A DNA stretch of 64,000 nucleotides from Leptotrichia sp. HSP-536 (GCF_041199985.1 NZ_CP165647.1:2170001-2234000); one strand, 5' to 3'. Counted from the stretch's first letter, positions 1-9,555 are shown. A program made the numbers and translations. Notes: generated by a model from the sequence alone, not told the origin.

Positions 1-396
1 ATAATTTACTTGAAAATAATAAAAAATAGAAAAAGTTAATACAGAAAAATTTTAAATTAGAAATTGAAAGTGAGAGTTGAATTATAAAATTTCAAATAAT
101 CGTTGTTGTAAAAGACAGCGGTTATTTTTTGTTTTGAAATAGGCTCATATTAGCCCTATAACAAAAAAATTTTGCATCAGGTAGGATATTTTTTTTGTAC
201 CCAAAAACGATTTAACAAACGCTATGGCTTAATATTGTGTAATATAAACTTTATCTTCATTTTCAATCAATTTCTCAAATTCTCCAGTTGTTTCAGTTCT
301 TTTTATTCTCTATCTAAAAAGGGAGAAAATAAACAAATTCTGAATATTTCTCCCTAATTTACTTTCATTATTAATTTTTAAAAACAAATTTCTTGA
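1..396. other. AT-rich intergenic start of window
   Basis: I see no convincing gene here. The one open frame, at 172-357 on the plus strand, has no ribosome binding site, is rich in Phe and Asn, and looks like a chance frame in AT-rich DNA. The region lies downstream of the minus-strand operon that ends at 397. Confidence 0.4.
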
Positions 397-1413
397 TTAA
401 AAATCACTTTTTAAAATTTCCCCTTTTCTCAAATCGCTTCTCATTTTTTGAATAATATCATCCATTTCATCCAGTTTTTTCAAAATTTTCTTTTCTTCAG
501 GGCTTGTTGTAATAATTTTACTGATTCCACCATTTTTTATTATAATTCGTTTATCCGCTATTAGTGCCAATGTTGGGTCGTGTGTTGCCATTAATACGAT
601 TTTATCTGAGGAAACAAGTAATTCCAAGGCTTTTTTCCTGTCAATTCCTGCATTTTCAATTTCGTCAATTAGGACAATTGGAGATGAGCTTAAAATGGCT
701 GTGTCGGCAATCATCAAAGCACGGGATTGTCCACCGCTTAGGGCTGTGATTGCAGTAGTTAAGTCAAATTGCTCTCCAGCCAGATTGTTTGCGGCGGTAA
801 TGATTTTTTCCACAGTTTCATCAATGTTTTCAATCATTCGGCTTTGAGCGTGCAGTTCTAGAAATTCCTTTACTGATAAATCCATAACGAAGTTCATGTT
901 TTGTGATAATTGTGCGACTAGTTTGTTGTTTGAGGAATAACGCCATTTTTTGTCTGGAAGTTCACCGTTTATAAGAATTTGACGCTGTGTTGGAGTATCT
1001 TTCTGGGCAGTCCATTCGATGTCGGCAAGAAGTCTTGATTTTCCAGAACCTGTAGGCCCAACAATAGAAATTATTTCTGATTTATAAATATCAAGTCGCT
1101 CAAATCCCTCTTTATTCCCAGATTTATCTTGCCCAGCGACAATTGTAAGCATATCAATCGAATTTTCCTCTTCCATTCCCAAAAAAAGTTTCATCTGCTC
1201 AATATAATCAACTAGACTTTCCTCAATTTTTTCCACATCCAGTGCAAAGTCCTCGATTTTATCTTCTGCAAAAGTTACGATGAACTCGTGAAATGTCTTA
1301 TCCTGAAAAGTTTCCACAGGCAAGTTGTTTTCCGTAAAAAAGTTTTCTGCAAAGGGATATTTCTTGCTAAGTTCACTAATAGTCAATTTATTTATTAAAT
1401 CGTTATTTTTCAT
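397..1413 (-). CDS. ABC-type ATPase with N-terminal DUF1858-like domain
   Basis: This 338-residue cytosolic ATPase is the last gene of a three-gene minus-strand operon. Walker A GPTGSGKS is at about residues 119-126, the ABC signature LSGGQ at 225-229, Walker B IVLIDE at 246-251 and the switch histidine in MATHD at about 278, so the nucleotide site looks complete. The first 80 residues form a small helical domain resembling the N-terminus of the binding-protein gene upstream (a DUF1858-like fold, by recognition only). There are no membrane segments and no permease gene next to it. A good ribosome binding site precedes the ATG. Known ABC ATPases either drive transporters or act as soluble motor or maturation factors; with a GTPase and no permease the second role fits better. 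The substrate is unknown. Confidence 0.75.
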   Translation of the reverse strand: MKNNDLINKLTISELSKKYPFAENFFTENNLPVETFQDKTFHEFIVTFAEDKIEDFALDVEKIEESLVDYIEQMKLFLGMEEENSIDMLTIVAGQDKSGNKEGFERLDIYKSEIISIVGPTGSGKSRLLADIEWTAQKDTPTQRQILINGELPDKKWRYSSNNKLVAQLSQNMNFVMDLSVKEFLELHAQSRMIENIDETVEKIITAANNLAGEQFDLTTAITALSGGQSRALMIADTAILSSSPIVLIDEIENAGIDRKKALELLVSSDKIVLMATHDPTLALIADKRIIIKNGGISKIITTSPEEKKILKKLDEMDDIIQKMRSDLRKGEILKSDF

Positions 1414-1447
1414 ATTTTTTCCTTTTTTATTATTTTTATCTATTTTT

Positions 1448-2140
1448 TTACTGCTGTAAATTCATTTTTCGGACATTACCCATCTGGTATTTTTCACCAA
1501 TTCTCTTTTCTCCTAAGCAGTAAGAGCAAAGTGCCGATGGCATTGGAAATCTAAGTTCCATTCCCTGAACGCTGTCTATTTCCAGTTCTTTTTCGTAAAG
1601 AAGTGTACTTAATTCGTACGCTCCTTGTCCAGTAAGACCGTTAACGTGCATTGTTACAGCTTTTGGATTTACAGAGTTCACACGTGAGGCAAAAACTTCA
1701 CGTTCAGCTTGTGAAACAATGTCCCCTTTGGTAATAATCACAATATCAGCGGCTTTTAATAATGGTCCAATCTTTTTAGGTGTATTAATTCCTGATAAAT
1801 TGTCGATTACACAGACTCCCTTAATGTCCTTGATATATGGCGAACATCTGTTGCAAAGTCCTGCCGATTCTGTAATTAATATTGAAAGCCCAAGGCTGTT
1901 TCCCCATTGCACGACTTCCTCGATATTTGATACGAAGAAATGATCTGGGCATAAAGCTCCTGAAATTCCTTTTTTTACTGGAATTCCTGCTTTTGCGTAT
2001 AATTTGTCATCATCTGTGTAAAGGCAGTCAAATTTTACTACTCCAACTGACATCCCTTGTGATTTTAAGGCTTCTACTGTTTTTAGAATAACACTTGTTT
2101 TTCCTGATGATGGTGGGCCTGAAAATATTATCAAATTCAT
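1448..2140 (-). CDS. HypB/CooC/UreG-like P-loop GTPase with cysteine motifs
   Basis: This 230-residue protein is the middle gene of the operon. Walker A GPPSSGKTS is at residues 8-16 and a TKGD guanine-specificity motif at 137-140, as in SIMIBI-class metallochaperone GTPases (HypB, UreG, CooC). It is unusually rich in placed cysteines: CPDH near 64, CNRC at 96-99 and CSYC at 205-208, which could bind a metal or an Fe-S cluster. Genes of this class load Ni or other cofactors into enzymes using GTP; I infer a similar role here. It starts at an ATG preceded by AAAGGAG and lies 27 bp from its upstream neighbour and 34 bp from its downstream neighbour, so co-transcription is very likely. The target enzyme cannot be named. 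Confidence 0.75.
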   Translation of the reverse strand: MNLIIFSGPPSSGKTSVILKTVEALKSQGMSVGVVKFDCLYTDDDKLYAKAGIPVKKGISGALCPDHFFVSNIEEVVQWGNSLGLSILITESAGLCNRCSPYIKDIKGVCVIDNLSGINTPKKIGPLLKAADIVIITKGDIVSQAEREVFASRVNSVNPKAVTMHVNGLTGQGAYELSTLLYEKELEIDSVQGMELRFPMPSALCSYCLGEKRIGEKYQMGNVRKMNLQQ

Positions 2141-2166
2141 AATTTTTCTCCTTTTTTGTTTAAAAA

Positions 2167-3393
2167 TTATTCTGTAAAACTTTTTTGTACATCATTATTA
2201 AATTCTTCTTCACATTCACGAATAATTTTCCCAATATCATGGCTATAAATAAAATCCCAGCCAATCCATTTGAAATTCTGATGTTCTTCTAAATGGTTAT
2301 CCACATTTGGATTTGTTGATGGAAATTTTCCATTTGCAGAAAAAATTGTTCCAATTTCATTTGACATGAATAAGTCCATAAATGGCTTGATTTTATCTGC
2401 CTTAGATTTTTTTGTAATCATAAATATTGGGCTTAGCAAAGCTCCATCTTTTGGCCATACAGCCTCCAAATCTCCTGTTCCGTCAATCATTTGCGAAAAG
2501 AAGTATGGAATAATGCTGACAGCAGGGGCTTCTGGCGTCCGAGTTCTAGCTTTTACCATTTGAGCTGGATGCAGGCTCTTTTTGTATGAACGTGCTAATT
2601 TATGTATCCCATCCATTCCAAAATCTTTGTAAAGATTTGCAAGAAGGGCATTAAACAAGTCCAAATCAGCCATTGGCAATGCAACTGAATCTTCAAATTC
2701 TTCATTTAATAAGTCTGCCCAAGTTTCTGGTACTTTTCTGTCACCTAAAGAAGTCTTGTTTACTAAAAATATTGCTGGCACGACTCCCATTATTGCGTAA
2801 CGCTTTTTAGGATCCCGCAAGTCAATAGTTTCGTTGCAGAAATCTTTATTCATATTTTCAAGGTGTGTTTCAAAAATACCATTTTCCATGTACTGCCCCA
2901 TCAAATTTTTATCAAAAAATAGTTCAAATCCAGCCGAAAGCAATACATCTGAAACTTTATCAGGATTTCCTGTCTTAACTTTTTCTACAACCCAGTCAAG
3001 TCCTAAATTTGCTGATTTCAAGGTATACGAAATAGAATAGTCATTTTTTTCATTCTGTTCATTTACCCATTCCTTAATTCCTTCTAAAAGTGGTATTCTA
3101 ATAGGGCAAGGCAGGACTCCTTCGATTATTAAGTCACTATTCTCATCAGCCTTGCTTTCATCCAGTGAAACATCAACATCTGCATCTTTTTTTAAAAATG
3201 TTTCCAATTTTTCAACAAAAAGATCCTGATTAATCTTTTTTGCCATAAGAGCTGTTTTCAAAGTAATATTTTTCCCCATAATCTTGAGCATTTGCTTATT
3301 CTTTAATTGCTCAAATCCATTTGCAATGAAAAAATCAAGAGCTTCAGGATATTTATTCATAATTTCATAAAGTGTATCATCTAAACTAAACAT
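2167..3393 (-). CDS. Cytosolic ABC binding-protein-like protein with DUF1858-like N-terminus
   Basis: This 408-residue protein is the first gene of the operon. Residues 1-75 look like a DUF1858-type helical domain. The rest, from about residue 95, resembles a periplasmic binding protein of the Fe/spermidine type (PBP2 fold), with typical phrases such as SIIPYFFSQM and SPIFMITKKS. There is no signal peptide, lipobox or membrane segment, so it is probably cytosolic, which is odd for a solute-binding protein. Its start has AAGGAG seven bases upstream. Together with the GTPase and ATPase it may present a small ligand or metallocofactor to an enzyme rather than to a transporter. The fold assignment is moderate; the role is inference. 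Confidence 0.65.
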   Translation of the reverse strand: MFSLDDTLYEIMNKYPEALDFFIANGFEQLKNKQMLKIMGKNITLKTALMAKKINQDLFVEKLETFLKKDADVDVSLDESKADENSDLIIEGVLPCPIRIPLLEGIKEWVNEQNEKNDYSISYTLKSANLGLDWVVEKVKTGNPDKVSDVLLSAGFELFFDKNLMGQYMENGIFETHLENMNKDFCNETIDLRDPKKRYAIMGVVPAIFLVNKTSLGDRKVPETWADLLNEEFEDSVALPMADLDLFNALLANLYKDFGMDGIHKLARSYKKSLHPAQMVKARTRTPEAPAVSIIPYFFSQMIDGTGDLEAVWPKDGALLSPIFMITKKSKADKIKPFMDLFMSNEIGTIFSANGKFPSTNPNVDNHLEEHQNFKWIGWDFIYSHDIGKIIRECEEEFNNDVQKSFTE

Positions 3394-3473
3394 TATTCAT
3401 CTCCTTAATTTACATTTTTTCATAAAAATAATCTATGTAATTTCCATTTAATTCAATAATTTTAAATATTTAA

Positions 3474-3562
3474 AAAAAGAGCCGATTTTTAAAAAGATGA
3501 AATATTCTCCTGACTCTTTTAATGCTAAATTTTGTAAAATTGTCTACTATGAAAAAATTATA
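3474..3562 (-). promoter_or_regulatory. Possible promoter and leader hairpin of the ABC/GTPase operon
   Basis: On the minus strand a TATAAT box (3557-3562) precedes a hairpin with arms AAAAGAG and CTCTTTT, followed by a T run (about 3475-3521), and then the first operon gene at 3393. The -35 is weak. The hairpin could be a leader attenuator, or a terminator left from the gene that lay upstream before the IS insertion. Confidence 0.35.
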
Positions 3563-3598
3563 ACATAAATTAATAATAATAAGTGTAATATATGTTAC

Positions 3599-3710
3599 AG
3601 TGAACTACTCCCGCTTTTAGAAGCGGGAGCTTCTTGGGAAGTATCTTCTTTTGTTAGCCAAATATATTTACCAAGCTCTTCGGGCAGTTCCTGCCCTGTC
3701 TTTTTATTTC
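3599..3710 (-). ncRNA. Putative omega RNA region of TnpB copy 1
   Basis: This is the stretch between the tnpB stop and the IS right end. It holds a GGGCAG/CTGCCC hairpin and the terminal hairpin, the position where TnpB guide RNAs are known to be encoded. Function is inferred from the family; TnpB of this copy is broken. Confidence 0.4.
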
Positions 3711-4808
3711 CTAATATTTCAACATCTCTTTTCCAATGTTCTTTATATTCAGTGCCCCATTGTAATCTCTGTCAATCTCAATTCCACAGAACTCACATTT
3801 ATAGCTTCTTTCTGATAATTTCAGCTCCTCTTTAACATTTCCACATTTACTGCAAGTTTTCGACGACGGAAACCACTTATCTATTTTTAAAAATTGCTTT
3901 CCTAAAAACATCAACTTATACTCAAGCATCCTCAAAAACATTCCCTATCCATTATCTCCTACACTTTTCCCAAAATTTAATGCCTGGCTCATCCCTTTCA
4001 TATTCAGATTCTCAACAATCACAGCATTATGTTCTTTGGACAATTTTTTCGATAATTTATGCAAAAAATCTCTTCGACAATTCTTGATATGCTCATGTAA
4101 TTTTGATATTTTCGCTTTTTGCTTATACCAATTTTTAGAAAATTTTACTTTCCTTGACAATGATTTCTGTAATTTCTTTAATTTTTCTTCTAACATCCTA
4201 AAATATTTTGGATAATCAGCCCTTTGGTTTTCAGAACTGACAAATAATTCAGACATTGAAAAATCAAAGCCAATTACCTTATCATTACTTGGCATTTTTT
4301 GAATTTCTTTTTCAAATTCCGTCAAGACAGAAACATAGTAATTTCCATTACTGTTTGTCAATGTTACCGACTTTATCCTGTAATCCTTCGGTATTTCTCT
4401 ATGATATTTTAATTTAATTTTTTTCAATTTTGGCAAAACCAAATATTTGTTTTCCTCAATTCGTATTGAATTGTTCACACAATTTGTCGTATAACTTTTA
4501 ACACTAGTCTTTTTAGATTTGAACTTTGGAAACTTCGCTCTCTTCTGAAAAAAATTCGTAAACGATCGTTTTACATTTAGCTGAGTATTTGAAAGTGCCG
4601 GACTGTCCACTTCTTTCAAAAATTGGTTTTCACTCTTCAAACTGGCAGGTGTAATTATTTTATTTTTTCCAGTTTCTTCATAAATTTTATTCGCAGTGTA
4701 CAAAATTGTATTGTAGACAAAACGAACACATCCGAAAGTCTTGTTTATCAATAATTCTTGCTCCTTATTTGGATAAATTCTGTATTTGAATGCTAAATTA
4801 TATTTCAT
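3711..4808 (-). pseudogene. tnpB: TnpB RNA-guided nuclease, interrupted by a nonsense codon
   Basis: Compared with the intact 365-residue copy at 36789, this gene has TAG at 3945-3947 in place of the Trp codon that follows GDNG, splitting it into a 287-residue front (3945-4808) and a 76-residue rear (3711-3941). The front keeps the first RuvC aspartate (IGFDFSM) and the glutamate (IVENLNMKGM); the rear keeps the CSKCG and CEFCG zinc finger and the last RuvC aspartate in DRDYNGALNI. TnpB is the omega-RNA-guided nuclease that cuts the donor joint after transposition. Without readthrough the RuvC site is incomplete, so I call it inactive. Confidence 0.85.
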
Positions 4809-4847
4809 AAAATTACACCTCCTTTTGATTTTGAATATATTTTTTAA

Positions 4848-5210
4848 TTATCTCTGACGGCGCACTCCAACACTTACAACTAAGTAACTTCTACTCCAAA
4901 AATATTCTTTCCACAATCTTCCCCTTATTTCAGGAAATTCTTTTTTTATCAACCTGCTGGAAGCACTTTTGTAAGTATTTACAAACTTAGAAAGTTCAGT
5001 ATTAGGCATAGCATTAATCAACATATGAATATGATCAATATCATGTTCCCATTCTTTAAGAACAATGTTATACTTCGGACATATTTTTTCAAAAATCTCT
5101 TTCAATCTATTAGAAATTTCATCATTAATGACTTCTCTTCGATATTTTATACAAAAAATCATATGATAATTTATATCAAATACTGAATGATAATTACTAT
5201 TATATGACAT
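4848..5210 (-). pseudogene. tnpA: TnpA Y1 transposase, frameshifted at the C-terminus
   Basis: This is an IS200-type HUH single-strand transposase. The HIH motif of the HUH site is present (DHIHMLINAMPN). Compared with copy 2 a single G is missing near 4866, so the protein ends after 120 residues with a foreign tail and loses the segment EIIKKYIQNQKEV, which contains the likely catalytic tyrosine. Loss of the nucleophile should abolish transposition. It lies directly upstream of tnpB in the same orientation, as in IS605 and ISDra2. It begins at ATG. Confidence 0.85.
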
Positions 5211-5344
5211 TATTATTAAATACTTCTATATTATTTCACTGAATAAATTATATCATAAATATATCCTTTTTTCAATTTTTTTTTACAAAAAAAAATCAAT
5301 TCATCTCCCGCTTGTAGAAGCCGGAGACTTCTTGCTATCTTTTG

Positions 5345-6145
5345 TTAAACACTTAAATTTTTTACATAGTCAATTAGTTCAGAAATTGTATTAAAAACAA
5401 TTCCATAATCTAAAACTGGTCGTTTAATGGCTAAAATTGCAACTTTACATTCCTGACAAGCTTCCAGCTTTTCCAATTCACCTCCAGTTTCTCCACTTTC
5501 CTTCGTAATCAAATAATCAATCTTAAAATTTTCCAACATTGCAATATTCATGTTTTTTGAAAACGGTCCTTGCATAGCAATAATATTTTTTGGAAGATAT
5601 CCTAAATTTTCTGCATTTTCTATAGAAGAAGCCGTTGGTAAAATTCTGATAAATAAATTGTTTTTTTCCCGAATTTCCTTAATGTCTTCCAAAGCATTTG
5701 AACCTAAAGTACTCAGTATATTTTTATTTTCAAACTGATTCAAAAACTCAACTAGTTCCTTAACATTCTCAAACTTAAAAACATTTTCACTTCCATAATC
5801 AAGCATTTTTCTTTCAAATCTTATATATTTCAAAATTTTCTTTTCAGATTTCGCTCTTTCATTCAAAAAACTCACCATCGAAATGACAATTTTACTAATA
5901 TTCTGAGCATACGGATGACTTGCATCAATTATCAACCCAATATTTTTTTCTGAAATTATTTTTTCAATCTGTATTACATTCAATCTTTCAGAAATCACTT
6001 CCACATTTTCATTTTCTCCCACATCTTTAAGTAATTTTCCCCCATATTCAGTTGCTGTACTGATAACAATTTTTTCTTTACTAACTTTCAAAATTTCATC
6101 TAAAATATCTCTAGAATCCTTTGTTCCACCAATTATCCAAATCAT
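5345..6145 (-). CDS. cobK: Precorrin-6A reductase
   Basis: This 266-residue enzyme reduces precorrin-6A (or the cobalt form, cobalt-precorrin-6A) with NADPH during corrin-ring synthesis of vitamin B12. An N-terminal nucleotide-binding start MIWIIGGTKDSRDI, the DASHPYA motif near residue 75 and the conserved TKESGETGGELEKLEAC block near 215-232 are typical of CobK/CbiJ. It starts at an ATG after AAGAGG. Its stop codon lies inside the TTTAAC target of IS605 copy 1, so the insertion left the protein intact but removed any native 3' end or link to downstream genes. No other corrin-ring gene is visible, apart from a possible cobC-like phosphatase upstream. Confidence 0.85.
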   Translation of the reverse strand: MIWIIGGTKDSRDILDEILKVSKEKIVISTATEYGGKLLKDVGENENVEVISERLNVIQIEKIISEKNIGLIIDASHPYAQNISKIVISMVSFLNERAKSEKKILKYIRFERKMLDYGSENVFKFENVKELVEFLNQFENKNILSTLGSNALEDIKEIREKNNLFIRILPTASSIENAENLGYLPKNIIAMQGPFSKNMNIAMLENFKIDYLITKESGETGGELEKLEACQECKVAILAIKRPVLDYGIVFNTISELIDYVKNLSV

Positions 6146-6549
6146 TTTATTTTCCTCTTCTTATTCTTATTTTTTGTAAACATTCTTGTAATCATAAGAT
6201 TTTCCTAAAAAACAAAAAATTGTTTCTCTTTTATTTTTCAAGTATTCCAAATAATTTCTGTCCTTACATATTTTTTCCACTTTTAAAAAATTTCTATTAT
6301 TTCTAATTAATCTTAAAATCTATAGTTTCCAAATACATTCGATTACTTATTCTTAAAAATTTTATTTCAGAAATTATCAACATTATAGTAAAACTACTTT
6401 AAAACAGAACTCAAAAGTTATGACTGTTTTATTCAAACCCTAATTTTTCTTAATTTTATCAGTTCGATTTTAATAGGTTTCAAGCATATTTTGAAATCAA
6501 ATCTAATAATGAAAATAATTTTACCCAAATCTCAGATTCATTTGTCTTT
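6146..6549. other. Intergenic region with a MITE-like repeat
   Basis: No gene is visible in these 400 bases. The only structure is the repeat at 6386-6485 described separately. The plus-strand frame at 6121-6306 is a low-complexity chance frame. Confidence 0.5.
6386..6485. repeat. MITE-like 100-bp palindromic repeat, copy A
   Basis: This segment starts TAGTAAAACTACTTTAAAAC and its far end, read on the other strand, gives ACCTATTAAAATCGAACT, so its ends are imperfect inverted repeats. A diverged copy of the same length and plan lies at 9114-9213. It has no coding capacity. Relationship to the IS630-type relics nearby is possible but not shown. Confidence 0.45.
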
Positions 6550-7194
6550 TTATAATTTTTTTTCAAAAGTTTCCATCACATATTTCCCATTTTTATAAGT
6601 AAATATCCGATATTCACCATTTCCGATTAAGTTCCTTTCATCAAAATCATCAGCTTCCTTACTTTCAATATAATTAAAAAACAATTCTAAAACCGCTCCA
6701 TGAGTTACAATTAAAATATTCCCTTCTTCATTATCATTCACAATTTTTTTCAAGCCTGATAAAAATCTTTCAAGTCCATCTTTCAATTCTTCTCCTTTCA
6801 CATTTTCTGCACAATAATTTTTAACGTCATAAAAATAATTATGAGCCTCTTCTGGATATTTCAAAAAAATTTCCTTAAAATCCATTCCTTGCCATTCTCC
6901 AAAATAAATTTCATTCAATTCAGACAATTTTTCCAATTTCAATCTTTTTTCAACATCCTTTTTCTTTTCAAAATTATTATTCTCCAAAATTATCTCAGCT
7001 GTGTCAATAGTTCTCCCCAGCTCACTCGTATAAACAGCTTTAAATTTCACATTTTCAAGCTCCTTCCCTGTCTTTACAATTTTTTCAATTCCTCTTTCTG
7101 TAAGTGCCGAATTTAACTGTCCTTGAAACTTCTCCAACATATTCCATTCTGTTTCCCCATGCCTCATAATATACAATTTCAATTCTCTATTCAT
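6550..7194 (-). CDS. Histidine phosphatase family protein (possible alpha-ribazole phosphatase)
   Basis: This phosphoglycerate-mutase-like phosphatase contains the catalytic MRHGETEWN motif near its N-terminus, the GRTIDTAEI block and the second histidine in VTHGAVLELFFN. I place the start at 7194 (MNRELKLY), which has AAGGAAATTAAA upstream, rather than eight codons earlier. The family includes GpmB-like phosphatases and CobC, which removes phosphate from alpha-ribazole phosphate in B12 assembly. The next gene downstream is cobK, which makes CobC plausible, but the sequence alone does not decide. It is 214 residues, normal for the family. Confidence 0.7.
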   Translation of the reverse strand: MNRELKLYIMRHGETEWNMLEKFQGQLNSALTERGIEKIVKTGKELENVKFKAVYTSELGRTIDTAEIILENNNFEKKKDVEKRLKLEKLSELNEIYFGEWQGMDFKEIFLKYPEEAHNYFYDVKNYCAENVKGEELKDGLERFLSGLKKIVNDNEEGNILIVTHGAVLELFFNYIESKEADDFDERNLIGNGEYRIFTYKNGKYVMETFEKKL

Positions 7195-7218
7195 TTTAAT
7201 TTCCTTTCTTATGTTCAT

Positions 7219-8399
7219 TTTTAGATATTTTATCCCATAAATAAAGTATATCTAAAAATTTAAAATTTATGCCACTTTTATCATTCCATCAAAAAATTAT
7301 AATTACCTTACTCGGACTTCAGACTATTTATTTTATCAATTGAACATTAGAACGTGTATGAGAACCCAAAATCTATCTTATTTTTTATACTCTTTTCAAT
7401 TTTATAGATTATGCTAACATAAAAAATTTAAACTACACTATTTAATCGAGAAATCACTCAAATCTATCATACTTAAGCTATAACCTAAATATAAATCAAG
7501 AAAATTTCTCTACCTAAATAATGTAGTCTAAAATCTTAATTTCAATTTATAAAATAATTTCACACTATTTCCAAATTACTACCATAAAACTATCAAATAT
7601 TTTATAAATATTTTTATTTTATTCCTAATACTTTATATCATACAAAAAAAACTTTTTCAACCTTTTTCTAATTTTTTATTCTCTTTTATATAAAAAAAAT
7701 ATTATTATTTTTAAAATAAGATTATACCAACAAAAATCATAAAATCTACTTTTATCTTATTTTTATAATCTTTAATTATACTAAAATTTTAATTATTTAC
7801 TTAAATTTTATCCATTAATTTTTAAGATAAGTCTATTATATAAAATTAGTATCTTAATTATAATTCCAGCAAATAAAGATGTGTTATAATAACTATTACA
7901 AAAAACATTTACACTATCACAAAGCAATGGAAATGCCATGTCCTTAAAATTATCAAAAACAACATTATTTTACAAAACAATGAAAAAGCCACTAAGAATA
8001 GATACTACCACAAGACTTTTCAAGTAAAACAAAAGATTTTTTATTAATATCGACAATTACTGCACCAACAGCATAAAGAGCATTATCAAATATTTAAGAA
8101 GAGACCTTGCACATTCTCCAATTTTGAATACAGGATTACTGCATTACTGATAATAAAAGAAAATTTACATTACTATTGTCTATTAAGAATTTTAGCTTAT
8201 GAATCTTTCGTTTAAAAATTTTAAAATAGTAAACATGTACGTGTATACATTATTTCTAGCAAGCTTAAAAAGCCGATTGATAACTTTCAAAAGCAGCTGT
8301 ACAAAACTTTTGACCTTTTTCTATCTATAAATTTTATGATTGCAGCTATCTATCTCTTATAAAGTATTATTAAGATTTTTTTAATTATTTAGTCATCCA
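7219..8399. other. Gene desert, degenerate sequence
   Basis: I find no open gene. Around 7900-8100 the plus strand shows broken coding-like stretches, but I could not assign them to a family. Composition is extremely AT-rich. It looks like old mobile DNA that has decayed past recognition. Confidence 0.4.
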
Positions 8400-9110
8400 T
8401 ATTTTTGAATAGCAAAAAAATAAAAGAAAAATTAAAAGGTGAAGGAAAATGTAATCAGAAAACAGAAAAGCAGATAGAAAAATTAGAAACTAGAAAATAT
8501 TACTACAGATGAAATAAACTATCAAAAGAAATAAGAAAGGAAATTCGTAATATCAATACTTGAAGAACTAATATTCAGAAAAAAATTTAACAGAAAGATA
8601 AAAAGATACATTGTATCATTATAGTATAATAGGGTATAACATCGGACATGAGCAGATATACAGAGTTCTAAGACGTCATGGCTATAAAAAAATAATGTCT
8701 AGAAGCAGACATCCAAAGACAGCAGCTTATTAAACAATCTTCGGAAGGATTAACAAGCCTAGATATTACTTGATGCAGCAATAAGTTTAGACCCTTTGTC
8801 TCCTTACAAGTATGCTTCTGGTGCGGTGGAGCCTTTAACTGAATGATTTCTTTTAGCTATGCCAAATTGTAATACATATAGCATAAGTGTTTTTTTCTAA
8901 ATGAATTATCTAAAAGCTACAGTGAAGATGTTCTAATTCTAGCCTAGATGGAGCAGCATGGCATAAATCAAAGGGCTTAAAGAAATCAGAAAACATTATA
9001 ATAAGCCCACATGCCGTGAACTATCGAATTAATCTAGCAATAAACCTAGTACCAAAAAATGATAAATAAGATAAAATAAGAATGTTAGTGAAATGAAAAA
9101 AAACTTAATA
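8400..9110 (+). pseudogene. IS630-family transposase relic
   Basis: Several frames must be joined to read it. One block at about 8630-8710 reads NIGHEQIYRVLRRHGYKK followed by SRSRHPKT, the DNA-binding-to-catalytic linker typical of IS630 transposases. A later block at about 8945-9000 reads DGAAWHKSKGLKKSENIIIS, the middle of the DDE domain. There are many stops and frameshifts, so it cannot make a protein. A second IS630-type relic lies on the other side of the rRNA operon. Confidence 0.65.
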
Positions 9111-9113
9111 ATA

Positions 9114-9213
9114 TAGTAAAACTGCTATAAAGTCGAACTTAAAAACTATGATTATTTACTTAAACCTTAAACTCACTATAATTTTTAATAGTTCTATTTT
9201 AAATGGGTTCAAA
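9114..9213. repeat. MITE-like 100-bp palindromic repeat, copy B
   Basis: This is the diverged partner of the repeat at 6386-6485, with the same TAGTAAAACT start, the same GAACT boxes and a similar inverted end. It lies just after the IS630 relic. No coding capacity. Confidence 0.45.
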
Positions 9214-9555
9214 TATATACAGTGATAAAAGAAACAGTGGACAAGCAAGAAATATGACAAAAAATCATAAAAATAAGACTATTCAAAATTCATAGGATAA
9301 TACAGTGGTAGACTTATTTCATTTATTAATACTAACTCCTGTTTAAAAAATAGAAATTATATTTTATATTATAGTAAGGTATATTGATCTCCTGCAAAGA
9401 AATTCATAACTATTCTGCTTTTTAAATAGGAAATAGTATAAGTCAACTATTATTAATCATAGCATACACGATTCAAAAAATTCTAATAACAATTAAATTA
9501 AGAAAAGAAAAACGGATTTGTAATTATAGCAGCAAAAGGGAGTATAGAAAAAAAA
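9214..9555. other. Intergenic region downstream of tRNA-Asn
   Basis: No gene is visible in these 340 bases. This is the 3' side of the rRNA operon; a clear terminator hairpin was not found. Confidence 0.4.

Larger units (their letters stand above)
3599..5343 (-). mobile_element. IS200/IS605-family element, copy 1 (decayed)
   Basis: The element carries tnpA and tnpB, both in the minus-strand reading direction, and ends in imperfect hairpins rather than inverted repeats. The right-end hairpin has arms CTCCCGCTT and AAGCGGGAG near 3607-3630, and the left-end hairpin lies near 5303-5325. The left flank is TTTAAC (5344-5349 as its complement), the target class known for IS605. It is 1745 bp, one base shorter than copy 2 at 36253-37998, and nearly identical in sequence. 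Both genes are damaged, so it could move only with help from copy 2. Confidence 0.9.

Noticed and set aside
172..357. Plus-strand frame of 61 codons
   Set aside because: No ribosome binding site, low complexity, no similarity to known proteins.
7261..7290. Possible cobalamin riboswitch upstream of the phosphatase/cobK genes
   Set aside because: A GTGGCAT-like string exists, but no B12 box or surrounding structure could be recognised.
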